A stretch of DNA of 64,000 nt from Paratinospora sagittata (lineage: Eukaryota > Streptophyta > Magnoliopsida > Ranunculales > Menispermaceae). Each line of letters begins with the position of its first letter. Position 1 is the stretch's first letter. The stretch is taken from positions 34,548,821 to 34,612,820 of the forward strand of contig CM069590.1 of the NCBI GenBank assembly GCA_035771175.1, written 5' to 3'. Positions 1 through 13,000 of this stretch are shown here, piece after piece. The notes below the pieces were generated by a model. That model did no database searches and was not told the DNA's origin. It was given only the letters and a program-made list of their open reading frames with translations. The position numbers and the translations under genes were made by a program.

Positions 1-1463
1 ACATCAGCTGTGTTTGCAAGTGCAGTAGAATGCATCTTCTCACCCAGGTTATTCGGTGGAGAAAGAACTCTTGTTGTTTCATGGGCGGATTGTTCTACAT
101 CGTAACTCCTCTTTTATTCCTACTCTTTTGTATGAGTTTCATGCTACTGCAGTTGGGGGTCATTCCGGGGAAGACTTGTCGTCGTTTAGACGCGGAATGG
201 TACTAGCCAGGGATGCGAAAGATGGTGCCTGATTTTGTGGCCCAATGTGAAGTTTGTCAAAGGAATAAGTATATGGCTATGTCTCCCGCGGGTTTACTTC
301 AGCCACTTCCCTTACCTCATCAAGTGTGGGATGATATTACTATGGATTTTGTGGAGGGTCTTCCACGATCGGATCGGTTTGATTCCATTTTTGTTGCCGT
401 TGATCGGCTCTCCAAGTATGCTTATTTTGTAGCTCTTCCGTCTTCGTCATCCATTTACCGCTTCTTCGGTGGCAGCTATTTTTGTTAAAGAAGTGGTGCG
501 AGTGCATGGCATTCCACATTCTATCATTTCAAACCGGGACAAAATTTTTCTGAGTTTGTTTTGGACCGAACTTTTTCGTCTTCAAGGTACTAGCTTGAAG
601 CATAGCACCGCATACCATTCGCAAACGGATGGCCAAACGGAGGTGATCAATAGATGTTTGGAGACTTATTTGCGTTGTTTTGTTTCCCAGTGGCCTAAGT
701 TGTGGTTCCGGTGGTTACATTGGGCTGAATACTAGTATAATACTAGTTTCCATACTGCTGCTCATATGACCCCATTTTTGGCTCTTTATGGTCGACATCC
801 TCCTCCTTTGGTACGCTATAATGTGGTTTCTACGGTGGTGTCCACTGTTGACCAGCACCTGAGTGATCGTGATGCTTTGTTGGATGACCTTAAGGCTCAT
901 CTTACCCGTGCGCAGCAGCTCATGAAGACCCAGGCTGATGGTAACATTGAGATGTTCAATTTCAGCCAGGAGAACATGTTTTTCTTAAGCTTTGGCCTTA
1001 TCGTCAACGATCGTTGGCTCGTCGTCGCAATGAGACATTAGCTCCTAGATACTATGGTCCTTTTGAGATATTGGACAAAGTTGGTGTTGTGGCCAATCGT
1101 CTACGTTTGCTGCCATCTTCCTCCTTGCATCCGATTTTTCATGTGTCCCAATTACGTCGCACTGTTGGACCTATGCCCTCGCCGCAGGCCTTGCCTCCTT
1201 AGTTGGGGGGGTACATTGGAGCTTCGAGTGCGGCTTGTTGCTGTTATTGGGGTTCGGTCGCATTCTTTCCCTTCTATGGCTGATGGTCCTGATGTGTTGA
1301 TCCGTCGACGTGGGAGACTTTTGAGGCTATTCGTAATCAGTTTCCTGCGTTCGACCTTGAGGACAAGGTCAAACTTTGGGTGGGCGGTATTGATAAACCC
1401 CCGATACGTTTCACGTATTCTAGGCGAAAGAAAGCAGGACGAGAACATGACGAAAGGAGCGTG
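1..1463 (+). pseudogene. Ty3/gypsy pol fragment: integrase plus chromodomain, decayed
   Basis: This is the 3' part of a plant Ty3/gypsy polyprotein of chromovirus type. The integrase zinc finger is visible: two His codons at about 140 and 161, and Cys codons at 246 and 255 (CEVC). The core follows with MDFVEGLP and FVAVDRLSKYA in one frame, then IISNRDKIF and SQTDGQTE in another. The family normally has an Asp where this copy reads Asn in SNRD, a lost catalytic residue. A C-terminal GPFEILDKVG block and HPIFHVSQLR lead into a chromodomain-like segment near 1300-1425, readable as TWETFEAIRNQFPAF then PPIRFTYSRRKK. At least three frameshifts and several stops make it non-functional. The 5' part lies left of the window. 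It sits antisense inside an intron of the capping-enzyme gene. Confidence 0.9.
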
Positions 1464-1826
1464 AAGGATTGAACACATGTTGTACATTCATATAAATAGG
1501 TAGTGAGCAATGTAATAAGACTGTCTGATTTTTTTTAAAACAATTGAGAATAAGTGGAGTTGCAGAATACTCGAAATTTTGTCCAGATCTAATAGTCTCT
1601 TGTCTTGAGAAAAAATATTGCTTAAGCCAAGAATAATGGCACCAAAATGAACCTCAAAAAGCTTGTTGAGCTTGATAAGGCAAGTATTGGAGTGAAAGTC
1701 AATTTGTTCCAGAGCAAAGTAAAGCTTTTATTTGATTCTACAGCATTCATAAATTTATTGTCCTCTTAAGAATTAGAAATAGTTGCAAAATTAATGCTAT
1801 AGGAGCAAAAATAATGCTACCAACAA
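1464..1826. other. AT-rich intron sequence, no gene seen
   Basis: This stretch follows the gypsy chromodomain. It may contain the untranslated tail or LTR of that element, but I could not find a paired LTR, a polypurine tract or any coding signal. Confidence 0.4.
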
Positions 1827-2483
1827 GTATCGAAAATTTGACTTTGCCATATATTTCGACATGGAGGGTAGTTGTAAAAATTCACTAAATTAGAGAAGTT
1901 TAGAGAATTTTTGCATAAATGCTAACATCTAGATTTATTGTAATATAAGTTATTAGTTTATAATTCAAATGTATTGCTTTTTCATCTTGTTATATGGGGG
2001 ATTTTAAATAAAAGAAAATTGTTTTGGGAACTCTTTCAATACATTTTTAAGTTTTTGTCTGATTTTAACTTTCTTTCCTTCATGATTTTTGGGTTTCTTA
2101 CTTCTTTTCTTCTTATTTCCGTATGGCATATCCTGTAAAATTATATGATTTGTTAGTTTATAAGATTTTTTTGTTTATATTGCTTATATTGGATGATGAA
2201 ATTAAAAATAGTGCATACCTATTGATAATTCTTTTGTTTTTTATTGATAAAATAACAAATGGTCACTTCTTTGTCGAATTTTATCAAATTTCATCAAATG
2301 GTGTTGAATTTTTGCATTTTTTAATTTAAAAATTAAATTTTTATTAAATTTTTATTGAAGTTTATCGATTTTTGTGAAATTTTTTAACAAATTTTTGCGT
2401 TTTTCATGGTACATCCACTCTACACTTTGATGGTTCAAAAAAAAGCGAAAAAATGCCGAAATTCAATGAATTTCAGAATACAT
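1827..2483 (+). mobile_element. Degraded copy of hAT-like TTCGAA element family
   Basis: The copy starts near a TCGAAAATTTGACTTTG block and shares long stretches with the intact insertion at 9658-10832: the GAGAAGTTTAGAGAATTTTTG block, the CTTGTTATA segment and the GTCGAATTTTATC-type subterminal repeats around 2270-2400. Both ends are eroded and I found no convincing target duplication. Confidence 0.6.
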
Positions 2484-3039
2484 TGGTTAGAAGATCGCAG
2501 AATACATTGTGTAGACCTATGGAAGAATATGCTATGACTCAAACACATCATTGATAAGCACTATGGAAGAAGAAAGAAAGAAAAGACTTAGTTGAACAAG
2601 TTTCAGCCATGTTGCAACCTCCAACAATGCTCCTAACCCCCACATCTTGCTGTCTTACCATCTTAACACCCTCCTAATCCATCTTCAAGCCTCCACAACC
2701 CTGCCACATCTTTCTCATAACCTATAGCCTTACAAGACCCAAATCCAGGCCCCCACTCAACTCAATTTGATGCCACAACATATGGACAACTACTTTGTAG
2801 GCATTCAATCCCTTCATAGCCCATTGCATACATGCTCAAACCACTCAATTCCTTACCCGTTGTGACAAACCCACTAAATTTTTTTCCCAAGCCCAACTTC
2901 CACTAGGCAACAATATTCAACATGTCATGATATTCTAGATGAAGTTGATAGTAATTTGACCCTTCAACCCATCCAAAATACCTCCTATTATGGTAAATCC
3001 ATAGGACACTATATCAATGCTGATCTTCTACACATCAAT
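2484..3039. other. Intron stretch, Pro/Thr-rich decayed coding-like DNA
   Basis: From about 2580 to 3000 the plus strand is C-rich with many CCT, CCA and ACC codons, like a decayed gag or linker region. It has stops in all frames and I cannot assign it. Confidence 0.3.
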
Positions 3040-3400
3040 AGACTTTTCATATTTGACCCTTAAAATCAGATTTTTTAGGTTATTTCTACTTCGCTAAGTT
3101 TCTATTTTCAAGTTGTTCTAGATTGTTTTTAAAAAAGCTTTTATTTTTTATTCAAGATGCATTAGAAGTCCAAATAAAGTTTTAACAGCATTAGGAAGTT
3201 GTTAAAGTATTATAGATAGCTCATGAAACTTGTTATAAATGTTTTAGAGATTTCTAAATTGTTTCAAAAGAGTTATCAATATAAAGACCTCCAATTATGA
3301 GTTTTAAAATCGACTATTTCTTTGAAATTAAAACTCAATTCCTCTTAGCTCTTTGTCTTCTATTTTCTCTTGAATCCATTGATTCATACATGCTCCTGCT
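3040..3400 (+). repeat. Gypsy LTR fragment related to 22600-22992
   Basis: The segment shares an ordered series of blocks with the LTR preceding the gag ORF at 23033: a TTAGGAAGTTGTT block, a GTTATAGATAG-like block, TTTAGAGATTTCTAA and GAGTTATCAATATAAAGA followed by CTCCAATTA. Here it stands alone, without a usable primer-binding site or gag behind it. Confidence 0.5.
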
Positions 3401-4028
3401 ACGTTACAAATGATTATCATGAACAATGCACACTCTCCTTCCAAAATCCTCCCATGTATCCAATACTCAAGACTCCTACCACTACAAGGTCTAGGGAAAG
3501 GACAATGTATACAGCCTTTCTCCCATAGAGTAGCAAGGCTGTTTCTAAATTCAAACCCATGATCTCTAGGCCACAATTGAGCAACATCTCTTGCTGCTCC
3601 AAGGCCCTAGCTTGTAAATATTATTGATGAGGATTGTAATGGCAACTTTGTTGTAAAAACCTTGGTATTTTTTCTGTGTCTTATAGTTTTACTGGTTCTA
3701 AAGATAATCATTTATTTATTCATACAAACAAACAAAAAATGACAAGCAGCTTTAACCAAGCTAAAAATTACACAAATGAGTTATGGCAGAAATAGTGCTA
3801 CAGCTACAAAGTGATCCACATCAATCCAAAATAGTCAAAAAACAGAAAGCTGGACATTCTAAACGAAATGTCGAATTTCAAGTCAACAAGAAACTGAATC
3901 TAGGATTTTGTTTACAACAAAAAGTTCCTAAACCATGATCGAGATGAGAAACACAAAGCAAGCAAGTATCAGAGCTCCAAGCATGAATAAAACTATGTGG
4001 AGTAGCACTTTGAACAAGAGAAACTTAC
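3401..4028. other. Intron 5 part, with an unassigned minus-strand ORF
   Basis: An 82-codon minus-strand ORF (3576-3328) overlaps the LTR-like fragment. It is Cys- and Trp-containing, and I do not recognise it. I searched 1-4028 on the minus strand for the next capping-enzyme exon, expecting a His-Cys-x5-Arg phosphatase loop, and found none. Confidence 0.4.
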
Positions 4029-4091
4029 CTCATAGACAAAGTTATTCACAGATTCATTATCAGGTACCGCATCTCTCCCCTTGCAAGCAAT
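4029..4091 (-). CDS. Capping enzyme coding exon 5
   Basis: Twenty-one codons lie between GTTTAG and GTAAGT and read [20 protein letters not shown] then E, the segment immediately before the catalytic loop exon. Intron 4 in front of it is only 115 nt and the one normal-sized intron of the gene here. The following intron is longer than 4.0 kb and leaves the window. Confidence 0.9.
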
Positions 4092-7000
4092 CTAAACGAG
4101 AAAGTAAATTTAAATAATAAAAAATTCAGCTATTTAGAAGGGACTCAGCACACATTAACGAAAGCAGACATAATTAACAAAAAAATATTATAAAAATACT
4201 TCTCACCTTAACATGTTTAATACCTTGTTTCTGCCAATCTGACGGTGAATAGTAGCGAGTAGTGTTTGTCAGATCAATTACTAAACCAAGCTGGAAAAAA
4301 TATATAAAAGATAATATAATCAGCATTCAAGATGCTAGTCTCAAGAAAAGAATTAATAGATGATCAGTCAATACTATCTAACAATATTATTTGTAAAATG
4401 ATTGACAAACATAGAGTCAGGGAAACAAATAAAAAAGCTCTACTACTACAACTGCTACCAGTACCATTACACACTTCATAGGAAGCTATCCTGCATCACC
4501 AACAGTTTAAGTTCAAAATTGCATCAATTAAACCCATATCAATTTATTTGAACTAATGACCTTTAACATTTTCTTTTATTTTTTTGAAAGCAACTAAGAG
4601 AATTTTATTAAAAGGAAACGATGGGTACAAACAGAAAGTAAAGGGAGCTAAAGAATGTCACTTAAGGCAAACTAAGAATGACAAAATATTCACCCATCCC
4701 CTAGGCCGCTCACTCACACCATAACCCTAACAAAGTTTACAAGTAGAAACCCAAGACGAAGATAATCTAATAGAACTCTCCCAAACTGACTTCAAATCGT
4801 TGTTTTCCTCTATTCAGATTCTTCTGTTCCCCTCAGCCCCAATGCTCCAAATGATATCAGCAAGAGGCACTCCCCCAGTAATACTTCAAATACAGAGATA
4901 AGTCCCTTTGACCAAGAAACCACCATATGTCATGTAATAAAAGGATAAAACGCTACTAGGTTGTTCAAAAACATATTTGTTTATGAGTCAAATACGCATC
5001 CTGTAGGCCTTTCCCCATGCTTTTTCAACCTAAACCTCCTAGGAGGTTTGATAGGCAAGTGTACCACTTCTTTACAATTTTAAAAACTTAGAATTCTTCA
5101 ATAGTTTGTCAAACTATTTTAAGAAAGATCCTTCCTTCAGTCTTTTACTCCGTTTCTCCTACCAATACATAGACAAACCAGCCACATATTTCCTCATAGA
5201 AGAAAAAATAATAATATTCAACTTAGTAAAATCAAGAATTGGAATTTTAGTCATTGCTCTTTTAGATTTAAAGTTCAAATCTACCAAAGTTAACAAGAGG
5301 TCACTACGGACATATCTTGTTTATCAACATTTTCACTTGGCATGATTAGGAATTAAAGTTGCAAGTATTAGACTTACTACTCAAACCTTAAGAAGTTTTA
5401 AAGAACTCTACTTGGGAAAAATACAGTTTATTAAAAATTTTGAAACCTTAAATCCGTACATGCAATGTACGATACTTAGAAAATTAAATATAGAAACTAT
5501 TATATTTATACCAATGTTGAGTGGGGATTTCTAGCTACACTAAACCCTGTAAGGGTATGTTTTGAGAACACCCACTCAATCTTTTACACCGATGCATCAT
5601 ACTCTCTTCACCAGATCATCATAAGAAAAGACTACTAAATCCTTCCAAAGTGAGAGAAGGAGGGAAGGCGCGCTAGCGCCGAGAGAGGACAGCCTTTAGA
5701 AGTAACAGGTTGGGAAACCAAGAGATCACTTTGCGTTTTCTGATCTTCTTCCCGCCCTAGGAGTAGCGAAAAAGGGGGATTAGCATTATTGGCCCCATGA
5801 TATATCATGTGTTTACATTATGTAACCCATTTACCCTCAACAGACAATTGGGCACCTAATTCTTTTATAGGATAAACTACTTGGTCACTACATTAACAGC
5901 TTGGCAACATGTTGTAGGAGGAAAAAGAAAATATTGGAGAAGAGAGAATAGGAAGAGAACAGAGAAGAAAGGACGAAGAGAGAATCGATATTTTTCCATT
6001 CCATCAATCATCATCTTAACTCTATTACAAATCTTTATTCAAAAATATACAAATTACCTAATTTGATCCCTACTAAAATTTGTCAACTAGAATTCTACAA
6101 AATTATAGAATTAAAAATCTTCCTAAAATAAGACTTGATTCTCTCTGTAATTTGGAAACTAAAATCCTACCAAATAATAAAATCAAAATCCATCTAAAAT
6201 AAAATCAAATTAAAATATTGCAATAAAAAAAATTAAAATTAAATACCTAAAATATTATTTTATTTTTATTTATTCTAATGCAACATTATAACATATATGC
6301 AAAACGAAAATAAAGTTCAATTGTATCATGGACAAAAGTGCAAATGGCAAATAAACAATCTTTTCATGAGTGCTTTTGGCATCTAAATGACAAGTATTGA
6401 AGTAGAAAGGAAAGTAAAAAAAGCTCAATTCACATACTTCTCTCCCCGAAAGCTTTTGTTGATGAATTACTTGTCTCCAAGAGTACCTTCTACCCGGGAT
6501 AATGAAGTCATTAAAATGTTCACCAAGTGGAACTTTAGAAGGTATTATGTTACCTATTCCCTGACCAAATGGAGGACAATCCAACCAACCTGTAAAATGA
6601 AAAAAAGTTGTTGAAAGAGCATAATACAAATAGATAAGCCATGAAAAAACATCAAAAAGCATCATAATTCATTCTGAAAACAATAAGAGATACCAAATCA
6701 GTTTAGCACAAATAAAGCACAAAGAAAATATAACTTCTCCAAGGGCAGGAAAAATCCAAGTTAAGGGCATTCGTAATCAAGATTTTAAAATTTGTATCAG
6801 GCGCAATCAAGGCAATTTTCATTCGTCGGGTGGGGCATAAGCCTCACAATTCTACATTAATTCTTTAAACAAACTTGAGCTATTTTTATGTATGCACCTC
6901 ATCACATAACGATGTCAAATATTCAACACACAGAATTGATACATCAATTTCTTCAGTTATAATAAACATTATTAGAAATTTGGTGAGCACATATGGTAAG

Positions 7001-10000
7001 TAAAGATTTTCAAGTGTTTTAATTATATACATCAATAAAAGAAACCAATGTTATTAAAATAGTACGATTTATGATTTAATTGAATCGTTGGGATACGATT
7101 GATTTTAAAAAAAAAATATTTTTTGGGAAAAAATCTCACAACTCAATTTCAAGTCGAACGATTCAACCTGAAGCACACGACTCAAATCGAGTCGTGCGAC
7201 TCAACACAAGTCACATCATGTCACGACTTGCGTCGAGTTTAAACTTAAAAAATAAAAAAAATAAAAATTGTTTTCTTTTCTTTTCTTTTTTTAACTTCAA
7301 ACCTAAAGAATCTAATATTTCCTAATCCCTATAAAAGCCAAAACAAAAGAAAAGAGAGCTTTTAAAACGCTCTTCTTCTTTTTTTTACCTTTCTAAAAGC
7401 CTAGAAAGTGGTCTCGTACTCGGATGTTGGATTTCTCATTCGATTCTCGATCAAATTAAGTTTCGTCTTTTGCAAAGTGTTTCTACAACAAAAAGGAAGT
7501 GTTTTGAAGCTTGAACATCAAATAAAAGACAAAGATAAGTGATTTTCAATCTATGCCTTTTCCAAAATTCAGGCTTTCTTTTTTTTCTTTTTTTTTTTGT
7601 TTCTAGTTGATGCTTGGAGAGCATATTTGGGTAGATTTTTGTGTTTTGGCAATAAAATGAGTAGGAACGAAGATATTACATGGCAACATTTTTGTTGTGA
7701 GCACCCAAACAACAAGAATGTCTTGAGATGTAACTATTGTGATTGTAACTTCAATGGAGGTGTTTTTAGGATGAAACATCATTTGGCAAAAACACATAAA
7801 ATGTAAAGATTTGCATAGATGTGCCCAATGAAGCAAGTTATTTTTTGAAGAAATTGTTGCAAGGAAAAGAAAAAGAAAAGGAAGAAAATGAAATTGAAAT
7901 GTTTGACACAAGACCAAGTAATGAAGATGTTGGAGTTGGAGGGATAGGTAGTGGGTAAACTCAAAAAAGGAAAGGGCTTTTTGGTGTGTTGACAAAAGGG
8001 AAGGGAAAACAAAATACATTAAATGAATGCCACATCCGTTCCCTTCTTCAATAGACCTTCAGCAAAATGGCTTTCCAGCTTGTCTTCTCATTCCCCCCCT
8101 TGCTATCCGCTTCCCTCTTCCGCTTCTTCTAGCTTCCCTTTTCGGCTAATAACCTTGAGAGATGATAAGGGTTGGGCTTTACTTTTGGTTTTTTATTGGG
8201 CTTCGAGTAAAACAAAGACCCATCCAGATCTTTCATTGACCCAATCGAATTGGGCTTGAACTACAGCATCCTTGTGTTCAGTCCGAATAAATGAGCTGCC
8301 CGAAGATATCAGCCCAACAACCTTCGAGTTATTGGGCTCCTTTCCAAGCATCAGTCTCACTACTCAAAGGGAATCTTTTAGGGATTAGACCTAATTCTCA
8401 TCTACTCAACATATTTTGGAACAGCTTGAAATAATTTTGTTTGTGATTTGACAACTAAGTAAACTTGTGAGAACCATTTATTCTACTACTGACATCAAAA
8501 CTAATTGAATTGTTATACATTATACACTTTCTTTTCACCATCCTGCTCATTCTTTCTTTCATTTTTTAGGATAAGAAACATAAATAAACAATGAATAAAT
8601 AGCAAAACATGTCGCTGTGAGGACAAATAGTTTTCCCAAAGGCTAATTAATAGGGCTTTACACCAAAAATACACCAATCCTTTCTAATTATTTTGTTTTA
8701 TTTATTGATGGTCAAACTCATGTCACAAATCCATTGAAGAATAAGTAGAGGATAGTTGCACTTGGGGTGATCATGAGATCATAACTCTTTATTTAAATAA
8801 TATCAGAATATTCAGTTATCAGTAGATATCAACTATTCTTACAGGACAACAGCATCATTGTCCAAACTTCTCTTGTCAAGACACTTCATTAAAATAGAAC
8901 GTTAGACAGATGGAAATTGTTACCTCCACAAAGTCCCTCTTATTTTTCTAAACTTACAAACAAAGTATAATCATTCTTGTGACACAGCATTTTCCTTTCT
9001 TTCTTTTTTTCTTGATTCAAGGTATCTGGGCCTCTTAAAGGTCCCAATTCGAGACAATAGGGACAATCTATGGTGTACTTATTGTCAGAAGACTAGACAT
9101 ACCAGGGAGAAGTGTTGGAAACTTCATGGCAAGCCTTCAACTTCCAATAAAGAATGGGGTTACAAAGGAGGATAGCAGAAGACCAGTGGACAAGCACATC
9201 TGTCTACTGAACAAACAGTTGCAGAAGGATTCAGCCAAGATAACATTGAAAGATTGAAATCTTTGCTTGGCACACTGGACAAACCCTCAGGTACTTGTTC
9301 ATTGGCCCATTCAGGTAACTTTCCTATCTCTATTGGATTTAACGTCTCAGATAAGTCTTTTGCTAATTCTTGGGTTATAGATTCTGGTGCTACTGATCAC
9401 ATGACCAATTCCCCCAATATATTTCATACCTACAACCCCTGTCCTAGTAGTCGAAAAATAGCCACAGCTGATAGATCCTTAACCACAGTTGTTGGTATAG
9501 GTAATGTTCACCTCAGCCCCACCCTTACACTCAAAAATGTTCTTCATGTTCCTACACTATCTACTAATCTTATCTCTATTAAAAAACTGACCCATGATCT
9601 GAGTTGTAATGTAACCTTCTTCCCTACGTACTGTGCATTTCAAGACCAGGACTTGGGCAAGGTTCGAAACTTCGATTTCGCCTGACACTTCGACCTTTAA
9701 AAATTATAATTAATTCGGGAAAGTTTGAGAAGTCTTGGAGAATTATTGTAAAAATTTGTCAACTTAGAAAAGTTTAAAGAATTTCGATATAGATGTTAAA
9801 ATATGCATAATTACTATTAGAAATGATGAAAACAAACATAAATAGATATTTTTCACATATAAAAGTATAAATATAATCGGTTGAAACATGTGTTTTTACA
9901 TTAACATTGTTTAACACACATCCAAGGATCGAAAATTCGATTTCAACTTGACTTCGATCACTTGAAAATTGGAATTAATTTGGAGAAGTTTAATTTAACA

Positions 10001-13000
10001 TGGAGAATTTTTGTAAAAATTTCCTAATTAGAGAAGTTCAGAGAATTTTTTATATATGCTTAAATATATAGATTTATTGTAGTATAAGCAAAAAAACTAA
10101 TATAAATAAACACTTTTAATTCATAAAAATACCAATAAGTGACCTAACAAAATCAATCTTATTAAGTGGGTTGATGAATTTGAAATGGTGACTTTTGGTC
10201 TTAATTTATTTTCATGTTTTGATATTTAATTTTTTGGTGGCTTGTTTCTCAACCATATACTTTGCTAGTTTGAATCCCACCATGCTTAATTTATTAGTTT
10301 ATTATTTAAATGTATTATTTTTTAATCTTGTTTTATAAGAGTTAACTAAAAGAAGATGGCTTTGGAAACTTTTTTAATTTATTTTTAAGTTTTTATCTTA
10401 TTTCAACTTTATTTATTTATTTTTTTGTTTCTTTTCTTCTCTTTTTGGTAAAGCATATCCCATAAACTACATAATTTGTTAGCTTATTAAATTATTTTTT
10501 AAAATTTATATTGCTATGTTGGTTGATGAAGTTGAAAATAATACATAATTATTGATATTTTTTTATTTTTATTAATGAAATAACATTTTTTTACTTCTTT
10601 GTCGAATTTCATCGAACTTTGTTGAATTTTATCGAATTTTGTCGAATTTTATCGAATTTCTTGTCGATTTTTTGCATTTTTGAATTAAAAAATGGAAATT
10701 TTGTCGAATTTTATCGAACTATTTTGGCGAATTTTTGTATTTTTTATTTTACATCAACTTCGCACTTCGATGGTAAAAAAAGAGAAATAATTCGTAGAAG
10801 TTCGCCGAATTTCGGAGAATTTTCGAACCATGGACTTGGGGACGATGATTGGACGTGCTAAGGAACAGGACGGGTTGTATTACCTTGAGACACCAGTACA
10901 TCCTATCAAGAGTAACACTTCATTTTTCTCCAAACACAAATTTTCCAATAAAGAAAAGCTATGGCTTCATCATCGCCGCCTTGGTCATCCTTCTTTTCGA
11001 ACCCTTAAAATCATGTTTCCTTTTTTGTTTAAGTCTCTCAATGTTGAAGATTGTCATTGCGAAGTGTGTGAACTTGCAAAACACAAGCGTATATCTTTCC
11101 CACTTAGTAATGAAAGAAATTCAGATCCTTTTGATCTCATTCATAGTGATATTTGGGGTCCCTCTTCAATACCTAATGTTTCTGGAGCGCGATGGTTTGT
11201 GTCCTTAATTGATGATTGTACTAGAGTCTCGTGGATATTCTTACTGAAACAAAAATCTGATGTGAGCTTTGTTCTTCCTACGTTTCATAACATGATACAC
11301 ACCCAGTTTTGTGCTAAAATCAAGAGATTTCGATCTGACAATGCTAGAGACTATTTTAATCAAACATTGACCAATTACTTCCAAAACGAGGGGATCCTTC
11401 ATGAATCATCATGTGTTCACACCCACAACAAAAAGGAGTTGCTGAAAGAAAAAACGGCCACCTGTTTGATGCAACCCAAGCCTTTTTATTTCAGAATACT
11501 ATGCCTAAATCCTATTGGGGGGAAGCTGTCCTTACTGCAACACACCTTATTAACCGCATACCATCCCGGACCCTTGGTTTCAAAAGTCCTATGGAAAAGT
11601 TATGTGAATTTTAACCTAAGCTCAAAATCTCCAATAATCTTATACCTAAGATATTTGGGTGTGTATCATTTGTCCATGTTCACCAACCCAACAGGGGAAA
11701 GTTGGACCCTAGAGCTCTCAAGTGTGTTTTTGTCGGATACTCTTCCACTCAAAAGGGATATAAATGTTATCATTAGCCATCAAAGAAATTTTTTGTCTCT
11801 GCCGATGTCACTTTTTGTGAACTTGAGCCCTATTATTCCGCTCCTCTTTCGGGGGAGAGTGTCATCATGGAAGACAAGGACCGGAACTCCCTTGATAACC
11901 TTTTTGATCCTTTTGGCCCTTTTTACCTCCAACAAACCACACCCGAATCTCCTACACCTTCTGTACCCAATGATGAACCTAAGGATCGGATGACAGGACA
12001 AATGTACTAAAGGAAGAAAGCTGCAGCTCCTGAACCAATGCAAGTTCAAGAATCTGAACCAATCTCTGAAAATGAGGTAACTAATCTTGAACCCCCCTTA
12101 CAAATTTCATTAGTTCCAGAAACTAACAATGACCTTTTAGGCTTTGGACCTGACAATGATCTTCCCATTGCCATTAGAAAGGGAACAAGGGAATGCACTA
12201 AACAACCCTTGTATCCACTATCTCATGTTGTATCCTTCGAGAAGTTTTCACCAACCCATAAGAGTTTCCTTACCAACCTGAACAACATCCAGACTCCTAC
12301 ATCATTATCCGAGGCTTTATCTAATACAAATTGGAAACAAGCTATGAATGTGGAAATGGAAGCCCTGGAGAAAAATACAACATGGGAATTGGTAGACTTG
12401 CCTGCAGGAAAGAAACTTGTGGGATGCAAATGGGTTTATACAGTAAAATACAAAGCAGATGGGACCCTAGAGCACTACAAGGCAAGATTAGTAGCCAAAG
12501 GATATACTCAAACATATGGTGTGGACTATCAAGAGACATTTGCTCCGGTTGCAAAAATAAATACTGTGAGACTTCTTTTGTCATTGGCAGCTAATTATGA
12601 CTGGGATCTGCAACAATTTGATGTAAAGAATGCATTTTTACATGGGGATTTAGAAGAAGAAATCTATATGGAAGTGCCTCCAAGATTTGGCACCACTGAT
12701 AAAGTGTGTAAATTGAAAAAGGCCCTGTATGGACTTAAACAATCTCCGAGGGCATGGTTTGGTCGGTTTGCCAAAGTAATGACAAATATGGAATATAGAC
12801 AAAGCCAAGGAGATCACACTCTGTTTATTAAGCACTCAACTTCAAGGGGAGTTATAGCTCTATTAGTGTATGTCGATGACATCATCATGACAGGAAACAA
12901 TGAGGACGAAAGACAAAATTTGAAGCAGTGTTTGACCGAGGAATTTGAGATCAAGGAACTAGGGAGATTGAAATACTTCCTAGGGATTGAAGTGGCACAC

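Noticed and set aside
1152..1487. 111-codon minus-strand ORF
   Set aside because: Antisense to the gypsy chromodomain region.
3328..3602. Candidate sixth exon of the capping enzyme
   Set aside because: The minus-strand frame has no His-Cys-x5-Arg loop and does not continue exon 5 in sequence.
7080..7325. 81-codon ORF near the hAT relic
   Set aside because: A-rich low-complexity translation with no domain; probably chance.
7603..8019. 138-codon minus-strand ORF
   Set aside because: Antisense to the BED-finger fragment; low-complexity Phe/Leu/His composition.
9658..10832. Idea that this is an intron of the copia pol gene
   Set aside because: It lacks GT-AG ends and has an 8-bp duplication and inverted repeats, so it is a transposon insertion.
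12223..12835. Several 60-87-codon ORFs on both strands
   Set aside because: Shadows of the copia reverse transcriptase frame.
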